From Candidatus Mancarchaeum sp. (GTDB lineage Archaea; Micrarchaeota; Micrarchaeia; Micrarchaeales; Micrarchaeaceae), in assembly GCA_027364995.1 (NCBI GenBank), contig DAHXOG010000004.1, positions 1-17,546 on the forward strand: a DNA stretch of 17,546 bases, given 5' to 3'. A program made the translations under genes and the position numbers. Below the pieces are notes generated by a model. The model was not told where the DNA came from and did not search any database. It worked only from the letters and a program-made list of their open reading frames with translations. Position 1 is the stretch's first letter. Every line of letters begins with the position of its first letter. Positions 6,473 through 13,082 of the stretch are shown here, one piece after another.

Positions 6473-7822
6473 ATGCAAAAAATGAAAAAGGCAGTTTATG
6501 CGTTTATTGCGGTATTGATAGTGGCAGCGATATTGGCCATTGCGTTAGTTATCCCACCAAAACAGGTTACGCACATAAAAACTAACAGCACAATACCTAT
6601 TATAGTGTATACAGGAGGATTGCCTTATACGTTATTTAATCTCTCGTTTAAATCCATGAAAACCAGTATAGAAAGCACAGGGGGTTCTGGAAACATCAGC
6701 ACAAATTCTTACACCTTGAACAATTTCAGGGCAGCGGGAGAATTGGCGGATAATATAATACTTGATGGTTACCTGAACAAATCGAATTCTGTAATGTCAA
6801 AGGTAAATTTTTACCTTAGTTCTCCGACATTTAGCTTTAGCGGCTTTAACAGCAGCTTCGGGAATGCGACGTTATCCATGTCTTTCACGCTCAATAATTA
6901 CTCGGAAAGCAATGCAATAATAGTTGGCTTAAGGCTTTTCCCATTGGAATACTACCCAAAAAATTATGATTCTGCAATAAGCTTGGAATCCGCATTATAT
7001 CCATTGGTATATAACGGAAATTATACGGATGTTTACAGATTTATGGACTCAAACAGTACCGAAGGGCTCGAATATAATATTTCTTCCGATGTACCTATGC
7101 GCTTTAACATAAGCGATAATGCCACGCATATTGCACATATAGAGATAACCAACAATCGGAATGCACCAATAAACATAACCTCAATAGAATTGGCAGGGCA
7201 TTTTATTGACAATAATATTTCAAGCACAGGCCTTCCCAATGTCAGCATTACGAACCAAAGCATAGCTAAACTCATAGTGCAAATAGGAGATCTTGGAATA
7301 GACATGTATGCTAACAGCAGCATAAAGTTTATGCAGATAAACGTGAGCAAGCTTGCCAATCTGAATAATATGGTGAATGCAGGGGACATAAAGAACGTAA
7401 GCACATTCTATTCATACTTTAACAAAAGCGTTAACATTTCCAGGCTCAACTATTTGGAAAGCCTTATGAGCGAGAACAAAAGCTATTACACGGCAATGCA
7501 TTATTTGGGCAATTTCGACCCGGAAAACGCGACATTGCAGATGTATGCGCACAGGATTTATGCATGGGGAAACATGTATAGAGGCATGCTGGATTTTAAC
7601 GTTTCAAGCAACGGCACGCTGGCATTGCCAGAAAGCGAAAACGCGCTCAATTATACAGGATACTTATTATTGCCAGGGAAAAGCGCATCTTTCTCCTACC
7701 CGTTGGCAAGCGTAGCGTACCATGAAGTAAATACATCCCCAATGGAAAACACGACATATGCCGCATTCGCGTATTTCAAGGGACTTGACTATTCGTATTC
7801 ATCCATGAGTTACAAGCAATAG
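6473..7822 (+). CDS. Membrane-anchored, heavily sequon-bearing extracellular protein
   Basis: A 449-residue protein with basic residues, then one N-terminal membrane helix (about residues 8-28, VYAFIAVLIVAAILAIALVI) and a long outside region rich in Asn, Ser and Tyr. I count about 28 N-x-S/T sequons, so dense N-glycosylation is likely. A stretch around HIAHIEITNNRNAPINITSIEL has the look of a CARDB-like beta-sandwich strand pair. No catalytic motif is visible. I choose ATG 6473, preceded by GGGG at 6461-6464, rather than the in-frame TTG at 6419 directly after the previous stop. The gene follows the pilin-like gene by 54 nt and is probably co-transcribed. The architecture is like that of the 571-aa protein at 1724-3439. 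A paired surface complex is a reasonable inference. Confidence 0.85.
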   Translation: MQKMKKAVYAFIAVLIVAAILAIALVIPPKQVTHIKTNSTIPIIVYTGGLPYTLFNLSFKSMKTSIESTGGSGNISTNSYTLNNFRAAGELADNIILDGYLNKSNSVMSKVNFYLSSPTFSFSGFNSSFGNATLSMSFTLNNYSESNAIIVGLRLFPLEYYPKNYDSAISLESALYPLVYNGNYTDVYRFMDSNSTEGLEYNISSDVPMRFNISDNATHIAHIEITNNRNAPINITSIELAGHFIDNNISSTGLPNVSITNQSIAKLIVQIGDLGIDMYANSSIKFMQINVSKLANLNNMVNAGDIKNVSTFYSYFNKSVNISRLNYLESLMSENKSYYTAMHYLGNFDPENATLQMYAHRIYAWGNMYRGMLDFNVSSNGTLALPESENALNYTGYLLLPGKSASFSYPLASVAYHEVNTSPMENTTYAAFAYFKGLDYSYSSMSYKQ

Positions 7823-7853
7823 GCAGGCTACCCCAATTTACAGGTATGCCTGC
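7823..7853 (+). terminator. Hairpin after the surface-protein pair
   Basis: GCAGGC-TACC (7823-7832) pairs with GGTA-T-GCCTGC (7843-7853), with one bulged T and a 10-nt loop. It begins directly after the stop codon at 7820-7822. No strong T-run follows at once, so it may stabilise the 3' end rather than terminate alone. Confidence 0.5.
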
Positions 7854-7861
7854 ACGAAAGG

Positions 7862-7869
7862 GATAAATA
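7862..7869 (+). promoter_or_regulatory. TATA-like box of the 171-aa/HIT gene pair
   Basis: ATAAATAA at 7862-7869 would place the transcript start near 7892, just ahead of the GGTG motif at 7894-7897 and the ATG at 7903. Confidence 0.4.
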
Positions 7870-7902
7870 ATAATTAATTTTTTAAGAGTATATGGTGATT
7901 TG

Positions 7903-8418
7903 ATGGATGCGAGCAAAAACTTTGATCATACAAGGTCAATATCAAATAAGGCAGAAGATGAGGTCGCATTAAAACACATAGACAGCTTCATAAGCTTTAA
8001 AACTAGGGAGCTGAAGCTTTACGGGAATATTATAGAAAATACGCCATATGCCAATATAAAGCACAATGTAAGCTATGTGATGGAGAAGGAGGAGGAATGC
8101 CTTAGGGAGGCCAAGGAGCTTAGGGATATGCTGAAATCCGGACAGCTTGGCGAGTTTAATGGTGAGAATGCCAAAAGGGACATGCAGCTATACGACCACA
8201 TAGAAAGCCAGGCGCTCGAGAGGGTAGACGAGAACAGCCTTACCGATATTTTAAAGGCTGCGCTGAAAGGCGATAAGGATATAATTGACATGCTTGAACT
8301 GATAAGGCAGGAATACGTAGATACGACCACAATGGACGTGGCAGGCATATTGATAGACTCCGTAATAAGGGCTAAAAATGCGATTACAGGATTGCTGTAT
8401 TCCATGGAGGAGTGGTAG
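7903..8418 (+). CDS. All-helical protein, possibly ferritin-like, 171 aa
   Basis: The protein is predicted almost entirely alpha-helical: long amphipathic helices around DEVALKHIDSFISFKTREL, IKHNVSYVMEKEEECLREAKELRDML, a middle linker, then DIIDMLELIRQEYVDTT and VAGILIDSVIRAKNAITGLLY. This helix count and the EEEC segment in the place of a Glu/His iron motif suggest a ferritin/rubrerythrin-like four-helix bundle, but the usual ExxH pairs are not clear, so metal binding is doubtful. The start is ATG 7903, 5 nt after GGTG (7894-7897). The stop is one base from the start of the HIT gene, so the two are very likely co-translated. The family is tentative; a regulatory or scaffold bundle is equally possible. 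Confidence 0.8.
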   Translation: MDASKNFDHTRSISNKAEDEVALKHIDSFISFKTRELKLYGNIIENTPYANIKHNVSYVMEKEEECLREAKELRDMLKSGQLGEFNGENAKRDMQLYDHIESQALERVDENSLTDILKAALKGDKDIIDMLELIRQEYVDTTTMDVAGILIDSVIRAKNAITGLLYSMEEW

Positions 8419-8419
8419 C

Positions 8420-8815
8420 TTGGAGTGCGTTTTCTGCGATTTGGCGGGCGGTGGTGAAAAGCACGTATACGATGACGATATGTGCTATGTGGTGCTTGAC
8501 ATAAACCCGATAACAAAGGGGCATATGCTCGTAATATCCAAAAGGCATTATGAGAACGTGCTTTCCATGCCTAAGGAGGTGCTTTGCAGGCTATTCTCCG
8601 TAGCGCAGGATTATGCGATTATAGCAGAGAATAGACTGGGAGCAAAAAGCGTCAATATAGCCACAAATGTAGGGGAGTACGCAGGCCAGGTGGTGATGCA
8701 TGCCCATGTGCATGTGATACCCAGATACGGAGGAGAAAGGCACTATGGGAGGCATAGGCTTTCAAGCAATGAAAAATCCGAGGTCTTAAAGCTTTTAGTA
8801 AAAGGAAGCGTTTAA
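8420..8815 (+). CDS. HIT-family nucleotide hydrolase/transferase
   Basis: A 131-residue histidine-triad protein, which acts on nucleoside phosphoramidates, dinucleoside polyphosphates or related AMP conjugates. The triad HAHVHVIPR is at residues 94-102 (H94, H96, H98), preceded by the usual NVGEYAGQVV segment. DINPITKGHMLVISKRH (about 27-43) is the other family block. N-terminal C3 and C6 with H43 and the triad region fit the zinc site of Hint/Fhit-type members. I start it at TTG 8420, since CVFC lies near the N-terminus in relatives and GGAGG (8406-8410) lies upstream inside the previous gene. It follows the helical-bundle gene by one base. The substrate cannot be decided from the sequence. 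Confidence 0.94.
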   Translation: MECVFCDLAGGGEKHVYDDDMCYVVLDINPITKGHMLVISKRHYENVLSMPKEVLCRLFSVAQDYAIIAENRLGAKSVNIATNVGEYAGQVVMHAHVHVIPRYGGERHYGRHRLSSNEKSEVLKLLVKGSV

Positions 8816-8840
8816 GCCAATTTTCATGCCTACTGCAAGG

Positions 8841-8850
8841 TATAAATACC
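8841..8850 (+). promoter_or_regulatory. TATA-like box of the DUF1059 gene
   Basis: TATAAATACC at 8841-8850 would start transcription near 8870, next to the GGTG at 8872-8875. A second AT box at 8861-8870 lies too close to the start for normal spacing. Confidence 0.5.
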
Positions 8851-8880
8851 ACCTAATCCATAATATATATTGGTGGTTGA

Positions 8881-9060
8881 ATGTCAAAGAAAACATTTGC
8901 ATGCAAGGATATAGGAATGCAGTGCGGATTTACTGCAGAAGCAAAGGACGAACATGAATTAATGGGAAAGATTGCAAAGCACGCCAAGGAGGCTCATCAG
9001 ATGAATACAATTGATGACGCTACAATGAAGAAGGTAAAGGCAGCCATAAAAAGCGCATGA
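8881..9060 (+). CDS. DUF1059-family small protein, 59 aa
   Basis: A complete 59-residue protein of the DUF1059 family, known mainly from archaea and some bacteria, with no established function. The family pattern is visible: FACKDIGMQCGF near the N-terminus, then a helix containing ELMGKIAKHAKEAH, ending in a second helix, MKKVKAAIKSA. C8, C15, H34 and H39 are spaced like a possible zinc site; metal binding is my inference. The start at ATG 8881 is set by GGTG (8872-8875) 5 nt upstream and a TATA-like box at 8841-8850. It appears to be a single-gene transcript, followed by a hairpin at 9070-9092. Confidence 0.9.
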   Translation: MSKKTFACKDIGMQCGFTAEAKDEHELMGKIAKHAKEAHQMNTIDDATMKKVKAAIKSA

Positions 9061-9069
9061 TGCACTTAT

Positions 9070-9092
9070 GGGCATCCCGTTTTGGAATGCCC
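9070..9092 (+). terminator. Hairpin after the DUF1059 gene
   Basis: GGGCATCC (9070-9077) pairs with GG-A-ATGCCC (9084-9092), with a bulged A and a CGTTTT loop. It lies 9 nt after the stop and is followed by a T-rich stretch (9099-9120), as expected of an archaeal terminator. Confidence 0.55.
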
Positions 9093-9167
9093 TGAATGCT
9101 TTATAGTTATTCTTATTTTGATACTGGTTTTAGGCATTTCTTGAAGTTCCTTTCCAAAAATCATGCG

Positions 9168-9180
9168 TATATATTAAATA
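9168..9180 (+). promoter_or_regulatory. TATA-like box of taw1
   Basis: An AT-rich box reading ATATATTAAATA would place the transcript start near 9200 and leave a leader of about 24 nt holding the GGTG at 9215-9218. Confidence 0.4.
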
Positions 9181-9223
9181 ACTGGTTAGTTAGATTAAGC
9201 TGTAAATTTTATCTGGTGTTTTA

Positions 9224-10216
9224 TTGGCCAATATGCCTGAACAATTGCAAAAACGCATGGAGAAGCAGGGCTACCATTTTGTTGGAAAGCATTCAGCCGT
9301 TAAGATATGCGAGTATACAGCCAACGGCCTTAGAGGAGAGACGCTCTGCTACAAGTATACATTCTACGGCATAAGGAGCTGGCAATGCATACAGGGAACG
9401 CCTGCGATAGGCTGCGACATAGGATGCAGGTTCTGCTGGAGATTAATACCCGAGGAAGAGGGCTTCAAGTGGAACGAGCTCAATGCGATAGACAAGTGGG
9501 ACGATCCAAAGATGATAGTGGACGGCATGGTGAAGGAGCAGAGGCGCATAGTCAGCGGATTCAAGTCCATAGCCGACAACGAGCTTAAGATGCGAAGGTG
9601 GAATGAGGCCAACGAGCCGAAGCATGTTGCCATAAGCCTTACCGGAGAGCCTACGTTCTACCCAAGGCTTGCGGCATTGCTCGCAGAGTTCCACAGCAGG
9701 GGCATAAGCACGTTTCTCGTGAGCAACGGCACGCTTCCGGAGGCCATAGAAAGGCTTGACCCGCTGCCCACCCAGCTTTACATATCATTGCAGGCTCCCG
9801 ACGAAGAGACCTATATGTACGTAACAAGGCCTAAGATAAAGGACACGTGGAAAAGGTTCCTGAAGTCGCTTGACATGCTCAAGAGCCTTAACACAAGGAC
9901 GGTATTGAGGATGACGCTAATAAAAGGGCTCAACATGAAGAACGAGAATGGTTATGCTGAGCTAATACTAAGGGCAAGGCCCAACTACGTAGAGGTAAAA
10001 GGCTTTTCCTATGTTGGAGGCGCAAGGAACAGCGAGAGGGAACTTAGCCTTGACAGCATGCCAAAGCATGATGAGATAAGGGAATTCGCGGATACGCTTG
10101 CAAAGCTTACAGGATACACACGCGTCTCGGAGCATGCGCCGAGCAGGGTAGTGCTTCTTGCAAGGGATGAAGAATCCGCAAAGAACAGAATAATAGATTT
10201 CAGCAAGATACACTGA
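9224..10216 (+). CDS. taw1: tRNA 4-demethylwyosine synthase (Taw1/TYW1-like radical SAM enzyme)
   Basis: A radical-SAM enzyme of 330 residues that builds the tricyclic 4-demethylwyosine base on G37 of tRNA-Phe, using pyruvate. The radical-SAM cysteines are C64, C68 and C71 in GCDIGCRFCWR. Three further cysteines, C29, C42 and C55, are spaced exactly 13 apart, the pattern known for the second [4Fe-4S] cluster of archaeal Taw1. SLTGEPTFYP and SLQAPDEETY are family blocks of the barrel. There is no flavodoxin domain, as expected for archaeal enzymes. I start at TTG 9224 because GGTG-TTTTA precedes it; an ATG at 9233 is too far from the motif. The stop lies in a palindrome shared with the convergent gene. 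Confidence 0.95.
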   Translation: MANMPEQLQKRMEKQGYHFVGKHSAVKICEYTANGLRGETLCYKYTFYGIRSWQCIQGTPAIGCDIGCRFCWRLIPEEEGFKWNELNAIDKWDDPKMIVDGMVKEQRRIVSGFKSIADNELKMRRWNEANEPKHVAISLTGEPTFYPRLAALLAEFHSRGISTFLVSNGTLPEAIERLDPLPTQLYISLQAPDEETYMYVTRPKIKDTWKRFLKSLDMLKSLNTRTVLRMTLIKGLNMKNENGYAELILRARPNYVEVKGFSYVGGARNSERELSLDSMPKHDEIREFADTLAKLTGYTRVSEHAPSRVVLLARDEESAKNRIIDFSKIH

Positions 10217-10231
10217 GCATTGATGCTCAGT
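10212..10231. terminator. Shared convergent hairpin containing both stop codons
   Basis: ACTGAGCA (10212-10219), loop TTGA, then TGCTCAGT (10224-10231): a perfect 8-bp stem. The TGA of taw1 (10214-10216) lies in the left arm and the TGA of the minus-strand AIM24-like gene (10229-10227) in the right arm. It can fold in both transcripts, and TTCTT follows on the plus strand. Confidence 0.65.
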
Positions 10232-10916
10232 TCTTGCCTTTCGTATCCTCCTTTCCCTGCAGGTAAAGCTCGCTGGAAAGCTTGTATCTTGATACGGAAT
10301 GCGCCACCACCTTTCCATTGCCCTGGAACCTTGCAAGGAACAATCCAACGCCTCCGAACATTGCCGTCTTGATGTTGTCCACGAACGTTATCTTGTAGCT
10401 TAGCGTGGACTCGAACCCGGCTATATGCCCAGGGTCTATCTCCAACGGGTCGCTTTCCGTAACGCTGTATTCTATAACGTCGCCAGCGACATGCAGGAAA
10501 AGGGCTCCCGGGCCTATGAACCTTTGAAGTATTAGACCGGCGCCTCCGAAAAAGGCGGCTCCTATGCCCACAGTCTCTATCGAAAATTTTACCGTCTCTT
10601 CTGCAGCTATGAATGCGTAATGCTCAGCTATGAACTGCTCATTCTCCTTGAGCTGTATCGCATATATCTTTCCAGGTATGACCCCAGCCAGGTTTAGGAT
10701 CCCTTCGCCGCCGTTGGCCTTGAACTCTGTAAGGAATCCGGATGCTCCTGTAAATTTGCGCTCTATGGCCCCTACCAATCCGCCCGCAAGCTTTGGCTCC
10801 ATCTTTATCAGTGCGGACTTGCTTATCACCTTGCCGGAATCCGCGTATATGGCCTCGCCTTCTGAAAGCCTTATGGCAATGGACTGCATGCTGTTGCCGA
10901 CTATTTTATATTCCAT
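10227..10916 (-). CDS. AIM24/TIGR00266-family protein
   Basis: A 229-residue protein of the AIM24-like beta-prism family (TIGR00266), widespread and without an agreed function; the yeast member is mitochondrial. Typical features are repeated Gly-rich turns: GGLVGAIERKFTGASGFLTEF, GGAGLILQRFIGPG and GGVGLFLARFQGNGKV. It also has the SGKVISKSALIKMEPKLAGG segment near the N-terminus. There is no signal peptide or clear membrane helix. I start at ATG 10916, because the upstream ATG at 10928 overlaps a GGTG motif (10926-10923) that lies 6 nt before 10916. A TATA-like box near 10951-10957 sits inside the end of the Rnp4 gene, so it may have its own promoter. The charged tail is KEDTKGKN. Its stop is shared in a hairpin with taw1. 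Confidence 0.88.
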   Translation of the reverse strand: MEYKIVGNSMQSIAIRLSEGEAIYADSGKVISKSALIKMEPKLAGGLVGAIERKFTGASGFLTEFKANGGEGILNLAGVIPGKIYAIQLKENEQFIAEHYAFIAAEETVKFSIETVGIGAAFFGGAGLILQRFIGPGALFLHVAGDVIEYSVTESDPLEIDPGHIAGFESTLSYKITFVDNIKTAMFGGVGLFLARFQGNGKVVAHSVSRYKLSSELYLQGKEDTKGKN

Positions 10917-10941
10917 AAAAAGCACCATTATTGCTTATAGG

Positions 10942-11259
10942 CTATTTCTTATATACCTTATGCATTTCGGCTCCGCATGATGTGCATTTTATGACAATAT
11001 AGCCGTATCTGCTGGAAAGCCTTGTCGAAGAGGTAATCCCAGCGACAAGCATTGTCCCGCATCTCTTGCATACCTTATACTTTAGAGAGGGCCTTACCTT
11101 GTAATGCTCTTGCATCTTTAGGGCCAGCCTGGAATACCTGCGCGATAATTCCATATCGCCTTTATTCAGTTCGGCATTGGAAAGCCGCAAGAGCCTGCCT
11201 ATGCGTTCCTTTGCTATGGCCCTTGAGATTTCCTTGATCTTATTGCTTCTGTATGGCAT
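10942..11259 (-). CDS. rnp4: RNase P protein component 4 (Rpp21/Rpr2)
   Basis: A 105-residue protein of the Rpp21/Rpr2 family, the zinc-binding RNase P subunit that pairs with Rpp29 and supports tRNA 5' processing. The N-terminal half is helical and basic (AIAKERIGRLLRLSNAELN, YSRLALKMQEHYK). The C-terminal half is a zinc ribbon with C64 and C67 (VCKRCGTML) and C92 and C95 (KCTSCGAEM). STRLSSRYGYIVIKC between them is typical of the family. Length is normal. The ATG at 11259 lies 5 nt after the stop of the DJ-1-like gene, with no separate ribosome site, so the two are probably translationally coupled. RNase P proteins are lost in some very reduced archaea, so their presence here is informative. 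Confidence 0.93.
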   Translation of the reverse strand: MPYRSNKIKEISRAIAKERIGRLLRLSNAELNKGDMELSRRYSRLALKMQEHYKVRPSLKYKVCKRCGTMLVAGITSSTRLSSRYGYIVIKCTSCGAEMHKVYKK

Positions 11260-11264
11260 TGCAA

Positions 11265-11786
11265 CTACTTTATCTTTAGATCGGAAAATAACGAGTCCAT
11301 GCTCGCTTCGAGGTTAACGCTTGAGCCTATGGTTATTATGTTTCCGGATATCTTGTAATTTTCCTTCGAGGGCTCGCCGTGGAAAAGCCTTACGAGCTTC
11401 AGCACCTCCTCATTGCGCGGTATCGCTATCTCCTTTCCTTTTATTATGTTGGCCCTTGCTATTATCTTTGTGGCGTTGCCTATTGACCACACCTGCTTTG
11501 ATGCCCTGTCGAATATCATGGCCAGGTCGAGCAGCGGCCTGAATTCGTACAATTTCGATGTGTCTATGCCTTCTCCGTCTATGAATACCAATCCGTCGTA
11601 ATCGTGGACATCGGCCTCGGCCGTGTGTATGTCGGGCTTTACGCGCGCACCGTGCTTGCCCCTGCATTCCGCCCTTGTATAGCTGGTCGTCTTATAGGAT
11701 ATTCCCCATCTGTCAAAGAAAAGTTTCAGCATTGAAAGGCTTTCCTCCCTAAAGTCTATCGGAGGTATGAATATCAGCATTTTCAT
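11265..11786 (-). CDS. DJ-1/PfpI-like protein lacking the catalytic cysteine
   Basis: A 173-residue protein with the order of motifs of the DJ-1/PfpI superfamily. It has a first strand, KMLIFIPPIDF, an acidic segment, DFREESLSML, the KGKHGARVKPD-like block (RGKHGARVKPDIHTAEAD), then YDGLVFIDGEGID in place of the glycine-rich YDGLVLPGG. Later comes KIIARANIIKGKEIAIP. In active members the nucleophile elbow reads ICHG; here the aligned segment is SIGNAT, with Gly103 for Cys and Asn104 for His, so protease, glyoxalase or deglycase activity should be absent. A sensor or binding role is possible. The ATG at 11786 follows GAGGATGGTAAT. Upstream lies an inverted repeat (11802-11827). The Rnp4 gene follows 5 nt later. 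Confidence 0.82.
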   Translation of the reverse strand: MKMLIFIPPIDFREESLSMLKLFFDRWGISYKTTSYTRAECRGKHGARVKPDIHTAEADVHDYDGLVFIDGEGIDTSKLYEFRPLLDLAMIFDRASKQVWSIGNATKIIARANIIKGKEIAIPRNEEVLKLVRLFHGEPSKENYKISGNIITIGSSVNLEASMDSLFSDLKIK

Positions 11787-11801
11787 ATTACCATCCTCAT
11801 C

Positions 11802-11827
11802 TTATCACATTACATAGTTTGTGATAA
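11802..11827. promoter_or_regulatory. Inverted repeat upstream of the DJ-1-like gene
   Basis: TTATCACA (11802-11809) and TGTGATAA (11820-11827) are perfect complements around a 10-nt spacer. It lies between the ThrRS editing-domain stop and the DJ-1-like start. It could be an operator near the transcript start, if the AT box around 11824-11835 acts as TATA, or a terminator-like hairpin of the upstream gene. Confidence 0.45.
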
Positions 11828-11843
11828 AAGCTTTAAATTATGG

Positions 11844-12254
11844 TCATATAGAGCGTGAGATCCTTGATAGTTTATGGCCTTTGGCCTTAAGCTCAAGCTC
11901 GTAGAATACCCCGAACGATAGTTTTTTAACGGTGAAGTTGCGGTCGCCAAGCGATTTCTGCAGCATGGAGAGCATAATCATGGATTCCTGAGGGGAGGCA
12001 TTCTCCGTAAAAAGATGGGCGAATGGATTCAGTACTATGGTGCTTACGCCAAGCTGGGCAGCTATCTTTTGTATCTCGAATGTGGCAGAGTCTATTATGT
12101 CCTGTTTCGACTGCTCGTCCTTCTTTTCAAAATTCGCGAATATCAGCATTGCGTTTTCGGCGTCTACTGCAACCCCATTCTCCAATAGGTCTGACCTTCC
12201 CTTATCCTTAGGCACAGCTTTTACGTAATCTACGTGCCAGCACATAAATCTCAT
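11844..12254 (-). CDS. Stand-alone archaeal ThrRS editing domain (ThrRS-ed)
   Basis: A 136-residue protein corresponding to the DTD-fold N-terminal editing domain of archaeal threonyl-tRNA synthetase, which removes serine from mischarged tRNA-Thr. Matching blocks are the N-terminal MCWHVDYV (HSDYI in relatives), AMLIFANFEKKDE, VLNPFAHLF (YPYAHLS; His80 kept) and FGVFYELELKAKGHKLSRISR (FGWYK then KGHPLSELSR). The protein ends exactly where a normal ThrRS would go on to its catalytic domain, so it should act in trans, as known in some Crenarchaeota. Oddly, the Lys of FGWYK is Tyr118 here, so activity may differ. I start at ATG 12254, 5 nt after GGTG (12263-12260); an in-frame start at 12302 would lie upstream of a hairpin. 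It follows PCNA. Confidence 0.87.
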   Translation of the reverse strand: MRFMCWHVDYVKAVPKDKGRSDLLENGVAVDAENAMLIFANFEKKDEQSKQDIIDSATFEIQKIAAQLGVSTIVLNPFAHLFTENASPQESMIMLSMLQKSLGDRNFTVKKLSFGVFYELELKAKGHKLSRISRSI

Positions 12255-12267
12255 TCTTGCACCGTTA

Positions 12268-12283
12268 GGGGCAGTGCTGCCCC
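12268..12283 (-). terminator. GC-rich palindrome between PCNA and ThrRS-ed genes
   Basis: GGGGCA and TGCCCC form a 6-bp stem with a 4-nt loop (arms match for 7 bp around 2 central bases). It lies in the 56-nt gap, directly before the GGTG ribosome site. No T-run follows, so attenuation, processing or translation control is as likely as termination. Confidence 0.4.
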
Positions 12284-12310
12284 GTTGAAATAGCCAAAGC
12301 ACGGGTGCGC

Positions 12311-13054
12311 TCAGCTTTCCATGTATGGAGCAAGATAGTACGCAACCTCGGCGTCGCCTATCTTGTATTCTACCTTTATCGGCTCATCGGTTTTTATCGA
12401 CAGGTTTATCGTGGAGCTTTGCGGGCATGCCTTCACTATCCTTTCCAGATAATCAAGGTTAAATGTTGCGGATGATGGCTTTGATGCCTCTATCTTCTTT
12501 ATCACGTCAGCCTCGTTCATATGCTCTTCCTCCAATTCTCCGGCGTCTCCCTTTGCAAGTACCACGAATGATTCCTTGTCGGCCTTAAAGCCTATATAAG
12601 TAGAAAGCAGGTTAGCGTCGCCCAGTATCGATTTGAATGAATCGCTTTTGACCTCTACTTTTGATTCGAATTCTACCTTTGGCTCCTTCTCTATGTCCTT
12701 CTTCACTTCTATCATTGGGAGCTTATAGCGCCTCCTGCTCTTCTCGCCTATGAACTCTATTGAGAATTTGTTATTGGAATCCTTCATCTGCAATTGCTCT
12801 CCGGACCTTGCGCTGGCGAGTATCTTGCTGAGATTGCTTATGTTCAGCCCTATGCTTGCAGGCTTTTCCACCTCGTATTTGGAAAACGCCTTGTTTGGCA
12901 TGAAGAACGATATCATGCTTATACCGCTTGGATCCATCGCGTGCAAAGCTATGCCATCCTTTGATATGGAGAATGTGCCCTCGTCAATAAGGTTGACTAT
13001 CGAGTCAACACAATTCTTCCAATATTTAGCATCGTCTATTTTTATTTCGAACAA
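12311..13054 (-). CDS. pcn: DNA polymerase sliding clamp (PCNA)
   Basis: A 247-residue PCNA, the ring-shaped clamp that tethers DNA polymerases, FEN1 and ligase. Two repeats of the clamp fold are recognisable: N-terminal DAKYWKNCVDSIVNLIDEG and GIALHAMDPSGISMISFFMP, the K-rich SRRRYKLPMIEV linker strand, and the C-terminal SATFNLDYLERIVKACP and AEVAYYLAPYMES, which matches the usual YYLAP ending. Length is normal. The GTG at 13063 overlaps a GGTG motif (13064-13061) that lies 6 nt before TTG 13054; starting there gives MFEIKIDDAKYW, the typical PCNA opening. A TATA-like box at 13083-13091 fits. It is transcribed away from the PRPP synthetase gene and heads the minus-strand cluster. Confidence 0.95.
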   Translation of the reverse strand: MFEIKIDDAKYWKNCVDSIVNLIDEGTFSISKDGIALHAMDPSGISMISFFMPNKAFSKYEVEKPASIGLNISNLSKILASARSGEQLQMKDSNNKFSIEFIGEKSRRRYKLPMIEVKKDIEKEPKVEFESKVEVKSDSFKSILGDANLLSTYIGFKADKESFVVLAKGDAGELEEEHMNEADVIKKIEASKPSSATFNLDYLERIVKACPQSSTINLSIKTDEPIKVEYKIGDAEVAYYLAPYMES

Positions 13055-13082
13055 GCAAATCACCGAAGATTAGCCGGAAAGC

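Noticed and set aside
9061..9223. Possible tRNA or small gene between the DUF1059 gene and taw1
   Set aside because: It contains only a hairpin, T-rich sequence and the taw1 promoter. The open frame that begins at 9096 is in the wrong frame for taw1 and runs into it.
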